A stretch of 64,000 bases of DNA from Amphiura filiformis (taxonomy: Eukaryota; Echinodermata; Ophiuroidea; Amphilepidida; Amphiuridae): positions 16,044,094-16,108,093 of the forward strand of contig NC_092647.1 of the NCBI RefSeq assembly GCF_039555335.1, given 5' to 3'. The notes under the pieces were generated by a model. That model was not told where the DNA came from. It saw nothing but the letters and a program-made list of their open reading frames with translations, and did not search any database. Position numbers and translations under genes: made by a program. This document shows positions 22,101 to 34,100 of the stretch, one piece after another (position 1 is the first letter of the stretch; every line of letters begins with the position of its first letter).

Positions 22101-25100
22101 TTACACTACGTGCAGGACAGGGACATATTTAACATGACGTAACTACATGGTGTAAAGACAAGACTGGACGAGACAAGTGAGACAGACGGCGTGTTGGTTA
22201 TGGCGTTTTAACTCAGGAACTTATAGAAGTCAGATAAGAAAACATAATAATTTAATAAACTTACTAATTATAGTGAGATATGATGATACGTTTGAAATTG
22301 TGTTTAAAACTTTCAACTGAAGTACAAGAACGAAAATTTGAATTTACAGAATTCCATAAAAACATTGATAACTAATTGTGTTTCTGGCGAGATCGGATGA
22401 AAAATTGTGGGGTCTAAGTAAATGTGCAGATCTAGTATGATAAGAATGGACTTCATTTGTTAGTGTAAAATAGTTATCAAAAGTGTTGGGAAGAAGATTG
22501 TGATTATACTTAAACATAAATGTGGCTACCTGAAGTTTATGTATGTCATAAACATACAGTAAGTGTGTTTAGCTTCTTGAACAAAGGGTATGAGTGCGCA
22601 GGGAAATGTGAATTGGTGCATAAACGAACGATTTTCTTATGTCGTGCCCATGGGTCATGTACGTATTTATAAATACGTATTTATAAATATAGTCGAAGGT
22701 AGCTGTTTAGTTCTATCTGATATAAACGAATTTGATGTTTTAGTTTCAATTACGTTTGCTCGAGGAAGATAATTACACATAAAGCACTTACGGACTTGAA
22801 ATGATTTGAATAATAATATCATTTTGAAAACAACGCAAAGGCTAAGCTTTACACAAGTTAAAATGATATCTTAATAATATACTTCCCTGTAGTGTCTTAT
22901 CATATACAGTCATGTACTAGTCAGACTAATTTGAGACGCTATTGGCAAACTTTGAAACCCGATATCATGGCAAGTGTTGACAATCTTCAATAGTAAATAT
23001 TTAAAATGTAAACGCTTACACAAATATTATGACCGGCAATATCATTCTCACCAGTTTTGATCGTTATTTTCCAGATTTTATTGTACAGTGCAAAAAAATA
23101 TTTGAATCAACATTGAGTAAAAAGGTCACAACTCAACAGTTGAGTAAAAAATGTATTCAATATTGAGCTCATATAGGTCACAACTCAACAAATGAGTAAA
23201 AATTATTCAACATTGATGTAATAGCCGGGTGTAATAACCGGGTGTAATAACTAGGCATATACTTTGGCGTATCATTTTAAAGATTGCACTTCATTTAGTC
23301 AGATAAGTCTCAACTGTCCTGACTTAATTACCCCATAACCAGGAAAGTAATCGATTGTCAATAAACCATATAAACCTTTTACGAGAACAGATGGTTCATT
23401 TTAAGTGAAAAATAGCTGTTGTGCCTGGAGTCATCTTGAATTCTTCACTAATCTATGTCAACAGAATCTTTGACAAGAGAAGCTAAAGATACAAATAGAC
23501 TACTATAGTAGCACAGACGCATTACTATAGTAGCAGAGACGCATTACTATAGTAGCAGAGACGCATAAGGCCTGACACCTAGTGACATTTGACGCTAGGA
23601 GAAAATTATTTTACGTTGAAACTGACCGTTTGAATTTAGAAAGATATTTTAAGGGAAAAAAGAAAAATAGAACGGTCTCCATTAGCAGTCAGAATTAATA
23701 GGTAAATTTTCACGGGAAAATTTTCTGGACACGTGACACCCATGGGCGCAGACATATTAGCATTATTGAATGTGACCCCGAGCACAGCGGGTGTTCTTTC
23801 AATGTATTTGAATAAGAAGAATTCCTCCTTAGATGCAAAATAAGTTACTTGTCGCAAGTTAATAATATTATGGTAAGAGTTTCCGTAGATAAATATTTTT
23901 TTCCGTAGATAGATATTTTTGAAATTACGTTTTGATGATATTGTGAAGAAATTAAGATAACATAATATTTAATAAATTTGCAATGCACAAATTTCTATCA
24001 AAATTGCGGTCAAAAATACTATTCCAATTCAAAATTACTAAGACTTGAATAGCGAGGTCACCGCCGGGGGTCAGAGATCAGGCTCGAAGTTACACTCACA
24101 TTGATACGCATTGGTCACGTGTCCAGAAAATTTTCCCGTGAAAATTTACCTATTAATGTTGACTGATTAGGGTGAATATAAAGTATGATGTTATAGTTTC
24201 ACGTTTGCTCGAGGAAGATAATTACACATAAAGCACTTACGGACTTGAAATAATTTGAATAATAATATTATATTGAAAATGACGAAAAAGTAAAGCTTTA
24301 CACATGTTAAAATGATATCTTAATACCACATGAACGTAGCTTTATTTCAACTCCATCTCCAAACACGGACATTTCTACAAAATGATTCCGTGTAGTGTAG
24401 TGTCATCCTCATATATGCATATAATGTACTACTGTCTGTCCAATTAACTTAGACACCCGGTTTTTATGATTTATTTCGAAAACATTTTTGGCAAAAAGTC
24501 ATGAAAGAAAAATTGCTAATCAGACCTAACAAAATTTTTTAGTAAAGCGATGACAAAATATTTTTCCTTGTCTACTTTTGAGCAAGGTTTTTAAGTCAAG
24601 TCAACACATACATGTGTTGACTTGACTTAAAAACCTTGCTCATATTTAATTTACCACATAGATTAAACTTTATTTCTCCGTCTTGTCTACTTTTATTCAA
24701 TTTTGACCGATTTACAGCAAGATATCTGGGTCCAGGTGAATATTCCTAAAGGTAAAGGTTAGGTAATATTCCTAATGACTTGAAACTTTTGATAAGATAA
24801 TCTGTTTACAGTAAGGAGTGTTTGAACATAATCATTTATATTGATCAGTGATACCACCCTTTTTTCTATGTTCCTTATCATCGATGCAATATAATAATAG
24901 ATGCTTTTACTAATACACAATAACAAATGATAGGGCAAGCCTGGAGGGCAAGTTACTATGTGTCTGGAGTGTATTGTGGATTATACTCCTTACAAATAAC
25001 ATCAGAGCATTCATAGGCCATACAATTTGTATTTATTATAGAATTGGGCCAAGCAACAAGCATGCACAGAAGAAGATTCAAATACCGCGCCGACTTGTTG

Positions 25101-28100
25101 TAATTGGCTGAGGGACAGTTGGGGTCACTGACACTAAGAATTAATATGCCAATAAGAAACACTGACTGCATTTTATGAACTTAATCATATTGAACAAATG
25201 TTTTTGGTGAGGAGTATAATTAATTTACTATTCATCCAGTCACTATCCAAAATCACCATACCTACAAATCCGTATAATGAGACCTTTCAAAATAATGGTA
25301 CCCAACTTCTACCGGATTATTTTTAAAGTGTTGAGAAAAAACATCCAATTTCAACAGAATTTCAGGTAAACTCTCACTCAATGCTTTGGAAACACAAAAA
25401 TCCCGTTAGGTCTCAGCAAATGTTAACACTTTTCTTTCACGACTTTCTTTGAAAGTGGATATTTTTCAAATAAGTAACAAAAACTGGGTATCTAAGTTAA
25501 TTGGACAGACAGTAGTCAGACTAATTTGAGACGCTATAGGCAAACTGTGAAACCCGATATCATGGCAAGTGTTGACAATCTTCAATAATAAAATGCATGT
25601 AAACGCTTACACAAATATTATGACCGGCAATATCATTCTCACCAGTTTTGATCGTTTTTGGGTGTAATAACTATATTTTGGCGTTTCATTTTTTTTTTTG
25701 CACTTCATTTAATCAGGAAAGTCTCAACTGTCCTGACTTAATCATCCCATTACCAGTAAAGTAATGGATTGTCAATAAACCACAGGCTCTTACGAGAACA
25801 TCGTTTAATGTATGTTGTGCCTGGAGTCAACTTAAAATTTGTCACTAAAATTATGTGAGTGGACACTACGAATGAGCCGTAAACTCGGCAAATTGTATTC
25901 TGAGATACAGTGCAAAATATGCGTGAAAGTCGTATCCATAGGTGTCTCAATTAGACGCGACATGTTTCTCATTTGATAGCGTTTAAACCAATCAATAATC
26001 ATATTGCTGAAGAGGATAATCTTCTACATATAGAATCATTAAATAGCTCTAGTCTTTGTATGCTTTGGCTAAATCCTGTTCAAGTGGTGGGTTACAATTG
26101 CATTGCATTTTGTCTAGGTATGTATAAACAATAAACAATGAGAGGACATTCCTGAACCTCGTTGACTTGGGGATGATTTGAAATGACCGCCAATTATGAC
26201 TTAATTACCAGCAATATGGAAAAAGAGACACATGTAAAACCGAAAAAGGGTACTATTTTGTTGAAGGAGCAGAGTTCAACAAACCATAACCCGCTTCTGG
26301 ATATCGTTTGAAGTCAAATGATATCCTATTTTAAAGCTTATGATGTCTATTTTTTAACACGAAATAAAACAAAATTGACCGAGGGCCGAGTTTACGGCTG
26401 ATTCGTCGTGTCCAGTCACATATGAAAACTGGATCTCTGACAGGAGAAGCTAAAATACAAATAGGCTAAAGCACTATAACTTTTATAAGTAGCAGAGGCG
26501 CATAAGGCCTTTAAAACTCGCAACATTTGACGCTGAGAGTAACTGACAGGTTGGAAACAGAAATTCAAGGTTTACAATAATATTAACTATATAAAATGGA
26601 ATTGCAGGTTTAGGAATTGAGCATATCAAGTAAGAACATTATCCATGTTCATCTGTTGAATTTCAATTGGCAATATCCACAAATGCCTCAGATTCTAAAA
26701 GCTTCTAAAGATGTTTGACTCCGGGTGAAAAAACATAATCTACTCATGATCATGCCATTTTACAGTTAATACAAGTACGGCTATAGAACCGTATTGAATA
26801 TCAGACTCAACTAAGATCGAAGGTTCTGACAACATTTGCATACTTACAGAAGTGTTTATTGACTCCAGTCCTTTTATAAGTTTGAATTAAACCGTAATGA
26901 TCATAATATTGGTACATGACACAATTGCTCATACAAGGGAATCGATAACATGCGCTCATGATCGACATAACAGATCGCTTGTGTGATGTGCCCTGAGTAA
27001 TTTAATTTGGTAATTTACTTTGTTTACAAGTTAACATGGTTAAAGCTATTTCATGAGCGAAAAGAGAAAGGGAAAAACGAAGAGTTTGTGTGTTATGACA
27101 CGTTTTAGGGAATACCCCTTTGGGTACAGTAAACCAATTCCAGGATGTTCAATGTTGCCTAATGTTAACTGGGAAACCCTCATTTGCTAAGCTGAATGTG
27201 ACAGAATGGTCTATTTTTTTAGATTGTGTTTTTTTAGATGAAAGCAACTGAGTTTGCTCTTAAAGAATATAAAGAGAGATTGTAGGCTCTCTGTAATGTG
27301 TTGGTCGTCATTGTGCTTCAAACAGAAGTACATTTGAACCAGTTAACATAGCCAATAATGTGCTATTTTAATACAGCAACGAAGGAAAATTTGAGTGCAC
27401 GAAGGTGCTCCTCCTCCCCAAAGAATTAAAGATCTTCTGTTGACTTGCTGGAGTGTGGTTTGTAAAACAACACATCTGACAATAATGTTGATTAGTGCAG
27501 AAAGAAGAAGCAGTTTTCCTGGAGAAAGAGAGTGATTGGTGAAAGAAGTATAAATTTTGAGTGTTTGGAGAAAGCATCACCATTTCTTTGCGAGGATTTT
27601 ATACGCAAAGGATATATAAATGTATGTGTGCAGTGGACTTCGCTGAACAGTGATTTTCGCAGGACAAGTGAACAAGGATACATACATCAGCCATCCAGAA
27701 CATTGCAGCAGAACTCTATATAATAAACAAGAAGAAGACTCATACTGCAGTTACTGTCCGTTTTCCTATACACAATACACAGTGCTCTCACCATTGACGC
27801 GTGACCTCTACAAATGATGTATGTTGGAAGAATGGACACTTGCCTAGTTAACATCACTGTGTGAAAAATAACCAGCCAATATTTAATTTATTCTCCAAAC
27901 TTCTAGCAAATATGTTTCTCTAACATGACCTAAAATTACAGCTAGGTTAGATGTTCAGAAATGGTCGCACTTTTGTAAAATATGAGTAGGGCAAAGCATG
28001 GCTAGCTCATAGCTAGCCAACTCCCCATGTTAATTGAATGGAGATTTGACCGAAAATATTGAGCTATATTGGTAACGGACCGCTCCGTTCTGAAGGATGC

Positions 28101-31100
28101 CACAAAAAAAACGGTACAAGCTACATTTAAACTATTCTAAATAGGTTCTAGAAAATATAGTTTTGTAACATGTCCTAAATTTTTAGCTAATTTAGATGTT
28201 TGGAGAGGGTCGCACTTTTGTGTTTTAGGAAGGATATGTAAACGACAGATAACACCAAAAATATGAAGAAATTATTTCCAAACCGTGTTAAGTCAACAAT
28301 CATTATGTTGCTCATTTTGAAGAATGCTGGTTAACAAAAAGCAGGTCTTTGTCTCATTTCGTGAACAAAGGTATACATACCATTGTTTCCTTTCGTTTCC
28401 TTTATAATCGGTTACCCAACTGAAGCTATAATACCAGCTTTATTGCGATGTCGCACATGTAAAACAGACACTTGTGCACAACCAGAGAAGATCTGATTTA
28501 ATCAGTTGAGCTGCTTCAATGAGTGTTATCTTGGTTTAATAGCTTTTAATGGGGTTTAAGTCCTGCAAAGGTCGAGATGAATTCTACTGTAGACATGACT
28601 GCATCATGTACCAGCAGTAGTAATTAGTTAAAAGAGTGATTATAGTATCAACATAATCAAACAGTGTATTGTTATCATAGGCCTTCAAACACGTGTGTTT
28701 GAAGACCTACGGTGTTATGCATTCTTGTGAATTTGGGTAAAAGGTGATTTTGGCATGGAGTCATTGCGGCACAGCGTCATCATCCCTATATCTTCGTGTC
28801 AAAAATTGACTTGATAGTAGGCCGAATCCGCTAGTTCTTTAACAGCCACGCCTGGCGATTTTGTTCGAGATAGGCCGAGCGACCCAGGCTATTGCACACG
28901 CCCGTGTACGATTAAAAGGTACGCTTCATTGCCACTACGAATTCAGCGTTTCCACATATCTCTGAAATTGCTAATTTTTATGATCTGCACATGCTCATTA
29001 TTCTGTTTAACGTTTGAACTCAAGAAAGTTCGATTGTTGGTCAGTTTTTGCTTTCAATACCCTGACTGGAAGTTCAATCCCCTGACAAGAGATTACCCTG
29101 AAGTTTCAACACATATATTCAACTGCAAGCCAAACAATGGATTTTAACATAGACCAACAATAAAAGGAAATTTTCTATGATTTGAGATTATAATCACACA
29201 TTGACCATGTTGACATATCAATGGAAAATGCACACCACCATCAACATACATTTTTCATTAGGACTATAGCTAGGAATAGATACCTGAAATACGCTGTAAC
29301 ATGCTATGATTAATATGAATACAATTATCGTCAAGTGGCGGTCTTTTAAAATCATAACCTCTTGTATATATTGTTGAATTAAACTGTGTGTGGTATGTGG
29401 CTAACAATTCTATAAACACAATGGGAGAGTGCAAGCTTCAATTATCCTGGTCAATAGGATTATGACTCTTTTGATTAAATGGAAGTGGGAAGGTATCTCT
29501 AGGCATGCTAGGGGTGAATTTTATTTTATTAATTCAGTTTATTTGTAATCCAGCGCTTGATGGTACGCCACGTGATTCCGTCTGTACAAATGTAATTATT
29601 GACCCTATGGTGATGCTGTGCGCGGCTCGTAACACATGTTAGTGTTAGAATGTGTAAGATATGTCATTTTCACACAACACACATTTTGTCTAAAAATTCG
29701 AGCTTCAGGAATCTCGGTTAATAGCCCGGTTGATATAGATGCGTGATTTTATTTTTCTGACTATGCATATGATTTGAAATAGGTGTCAATCTAACAAACG
29801 TCTAATACCCACGAACACGATAATCTCATGTAAAACATTTGTGTGTGACAGAAATTAGTTTTTTCGTGAATATCAGACGAAGCAGTGTCACTTCGAGAGT
29901 AATAATGAGACGTATACTCTCTTAAATTGGCCGAGTGAAATATGTCAATCTTTTAACGATTGATGATAGGAATCAATCTAAGTAGATTGAAAAATTGAAT
30001 TCTCTCTTTGTAGATTGATTTCACTATCTAATCAAGTGTTACTCCTAATGTGTTGCCAAATGACATGTTTTGCATATGTTTGAAATGAGATTTCAAACTG
30101 TTTTAGAGTGAACATTTTCAATCTTTTTTATAACTGGAAAGGACTTGTCCCTAGTTTGGGACGGCAAAAGATTGAAAAACAATGAAAATCAATCCTTTCT
30201 ACTGAAAATTCAATCGAAAAAGATTTGCCCCTAACTTTAATCGCTAAAAGATTGAGAATCACTCCTTTTGTCTACAAATCACCCGACTGAATATACAGTA
30301 GAAAACCATTTGTCCCTGGATTCGAACAGCAAGATTGAAAATTCAATCTTTTGATTGAATATTCATTCGGGCAATTTATGAGAGCAAAGCCGATTTATAT
30401 AGGAAGTTACAAAATAATACTTTTTTAATTGAGAACAGCAATTACGAGAAATTTAAGTTAACAGCGGTGAATACATTCCCCTAGATCTACCAGATCAGAT
30501 TGTATGTAGATGATAAAGTACGGTAATTTATTGAACTAAGCTATCGGCATCTTTTCAGCAATGTCATTAACACTAGGATCCACAACATGCTCATCTAATC
30601 AGGGCACAGTTCTTTAACCCCAATACATTTGTATATTCATTGAATGACCTTTGAAAATTTAGGTACAAAAACTCATACCCTGCAACTTGAGGTCAAATTT
30701 TGCATTTTGATTGTTTAATTGAGGTTATTGAACTATGCCATTGAGATGCGGCCATTGAGGTCCATACTGTAACTCATTCTACATTATCTTGTCACGGATC
30801 TTTATGAGATTTTTTCTTTCTTTAATATGATGTTTACCCGCATATCTGTCTGGTTTGGAGTAAATTATGTATACAGCGTTATTAATGATCCATCCATTAC
30901 CGATGTGTAATATCATTCAACGCATTCATCCAATGCATTCAATTTTTAAGTTGGTTCTGTATTAGCACATAAAATTACTCATACTGCAGTTACTGTCCGT
31001 TTTCCTATACACAATACACAGTGCTCTTTCCCATTGACGCGTGACCTCTACAAATAGCCTACGTTAAAAGTATGGGGATATGCCTAGTTAACGTCGCTGT

Positions 31101-34100
31101 GTGAAAAATAACCGGCCAATATTAAAAGTACTCTTCTAAAGTTCTAGAAAATATAGTTTTGTAACATGTCCTAAATTTTTAGCTAATTTAGATGTTTGGA
31201 AATATGCGTACTTTGGTGTTTTAGTTAATGTTATAGGTAATAGTACATTGCCTAGTTAACGTCGCTGTGTGAAAAATAACCAGCCAATATTAAAAGTACT
31301 CTTCTAAAATTCTAGACAATATAGTTTTGTAACATGTCCTAAATTTTTAGCTAATTTAGATGTTTGGAAATATGCGTACTTTGGTGTTTTAGGAAGGATA
31401 TGTAAACGACAGATAACACCAAAAAATATGTAGAAATTATTTCCAAACCGTGTTAAGTCTGCAAACCACCATGTTTCTCATTTTCAAGAACGCTGGTTAA
31501 CAATAAGCACGTATTGTCTCATTTCGTAAACAAAGACCACACAGAATTGTTCTCTATAGCGCTCGCTTTATAATCGTTCAACCAACTGAAAGTATAATCC
31601 CAGCTCATTGCTCCATTGTACGTGTAAAGCAGACACATATGTTGTGTGTATTTAACCAGAGAAGATATGATTTAATCAGTTGAGCTGTTTTCAATGAGTG
31701 TTATCTTGGTTTAATAGCTTTTAATGGGGTTTAAGTCCTGGCAAAGGTCGAGTTGAATTCTACTGTAGACATGACTGCATCATGTGATACTTTTAAAGGG
31801 GTAAGTCGTGATCTTCCCGCCTCCCCCCATTTTCTCAACAAAGTTGAAAATTGTGTCCTAAAATCGTTCCAAATTAATATGCAAAGGCCTTTTACAACTT
31901 TTGGTTGATTTAGTGCAGGTATGCCTATTTTTTTCCAGCTCACGAGTGTTGTTCTTTTACCGGGCATCAGAGGAACTGCCCTAGCACTCATTATTTACAT
32001 AATAGAGGTTGTGCATATGACGTATGCACGTATCATACCGTAAATATGGCGGACTACTCAAATGCATTCAACAAAAGCATGATTGCAATCTACCGCGATA
32101 CCGTAGTTCGTCTCACACATAACAAATGCACAACGATCAAATAGGTTGATGACAACATTTGATTGAATGGACTACACTGCGCCATGATTACGGTGAAGGA
32201 CACTGGTTCAAATCCGTTAGCAGTCAAGTTAGCTCAATCGATAAGGCGTTCGACTATGGTGCGAGAGGTTGCGGGTTCGAACCCTGGCGGTGCATATTAC
32301 GCTCTCGTGAAAAAAATTGAGTTAGCTTGAAATTCCCCTGGACAAGGAACTTACTGCTAAATGTCTCGTTGTAACCCGTACGAAACTCGGGGAGCTGATC
32401 CTGGTTGCGATGGTTATTTGTGGATTTTCTAGGGTGTGCGCTCTTGAAGCAGCAAAGTCCCTGATTTGTTGTTAAATGGTTTATGGAATGATGTGGGGCC
32501 GTAGTGGTCAGCGACAACCTGTAAAGTGTGCTGAGGCTTGTGGATCAACGTCTATGGGGTTAATTTTGGAAGATGCAATTCGTAAATTTTGTCACAACAT
32601 TTCTGTCGACTGAGCAGGGAGGGGACTGACTTGCCACCCTGCCCCATGGCTAATTTCCATTGGTGCTGATGAAGGGCGCGGTGTAGAAGGGTGATGGGAT
32701 GCGCACATTTGTCGATCTTGCAAAATGATTAGTTCTTCGTGCACATCACCTCAACTCAATCACGATCAGTGTGAAATACAGTTGTGTCATCAGCAAATAA
32801 AATAAATGATAATAATTTAGATGTAAAACAAATATCATTCATACAGATTATGAAAGTAATGGCCACAGTATTGGACCCTGGGGCACACCACAAATTACAT
32901 TTTCATTTGATGATACGACATTATTATACGATACATATTTCTTCCTATTATTAGAGAGATAATTTGAAAACCAATTGTAACTATGATACGCCACGAAAAC
33001 CACAGTGATACAGCTTACCATGTAATATGTCGTGGTCTATGGTATCGAAGGCTTTCGATGGATCCATAAAAATACCTGTATACATATCATTATCTATAGA
33101 CTCACTTATGTCATTTACAAAATCCAGAACAGCCATATACGTAGCATGCCTGTTTCGAGAATAAGATAAGATGTTTTATAAGAGAATCGTTTGTTTATAA
33201 GAGAATCGTTTTGTAGCCAAACCTTTTCATATGATATGTTACATTTTTGTAATCCTTAGGCCCACAGGCGAATAATTTGACATGCTTTTTAGTGAATTTA
33301 GAGCACGTTTAATTCCCCCCCCCCCCCCAGTATGATCATGCAGGGGGGCTTGGGTGTCGTTTTTATGGTCACGGGGTTCAACAGTTAGGCAGACAAAATA
33401 TTTAAATTCAGCATACCCAAATTAACTAAAATAATTTGGTTGTCAGCTTTTACTCGAACTTGCCACTTGATGCTTAAATAAGCACATTCTTTCCAAAATA
33501 GATCCAGTCTAATACAATAGCGGAGTATTTAAATTCAGCATACCCAAATTAACCAAAATAGAGTATACAAACAACACAGAGTGTTTATTACTTTTATTTG
33601 TGATATCAAGGAGTTTGCTAAGTACTGACATTTTCCCTTGCGATGGTACAGTAGACAGGTCTGAAGCACTTGAATTCTACTGTATAATATGTTGGGGAAG
33701 TTATTAAAGATGGCTGAACAGGTTGAAATCAACAATAAACAGAGTCATCGCATCCGTCTATTTAAGTGGAATTATCAAGAAGCAAAATACTTTGGTTTTG
33801 GTACAACAGGCATTTGCATGTGGCTAATGCAATGTGATTTTTTAAACGAAATATCGCGTTTTTAAATGTTCATATAAAGCAACACAAGCAGTTTTCTATC
33901 ACACCATTGCCAGACCTTACTAATTTGAATACAATCATGTGAAATTAAAATCAAATATCAGATCAATAGTAGTAATGAAACCCTTGATACAGCGGAGATT
34001 CAGAATGAGCAGGCGGACCAGAGATAATGCAATTTGACATAGCAATTAACGTGTGATAGATTGGCTTACGGTCAATTCATTAAATGAATCATTCTCTTTC

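Larger units (their letters stand above)
24186..26552 (+). repeat. Segmental duplication, copy 2 (with two insertions)
   Basis: Direct copy of 22728-23630, expanded by the elements at 24432-25512 and 25854-26420. Confidence 0.9.

Noticed and set aside
24956..25171. 71-codon minus-strand ORF with a signal-peptide-like start and several Cys, inside the 24432-25512 transposon
   Set aside because: No family resemblance, no sign of splicing, and the element is a non-autonomous transposon; chance is the simplest explanation.
31731..31991. 86-codon minus-strand ORF
   Set aside because: No recognisable domain, it overlaps the end of a segmental duplication, and no splice or promoter context was seen.
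32254..32517. 87-codon minus-strand ORF
   Set aside because: It is the antisense of the tRNA-derived SINE at 32222-32560.
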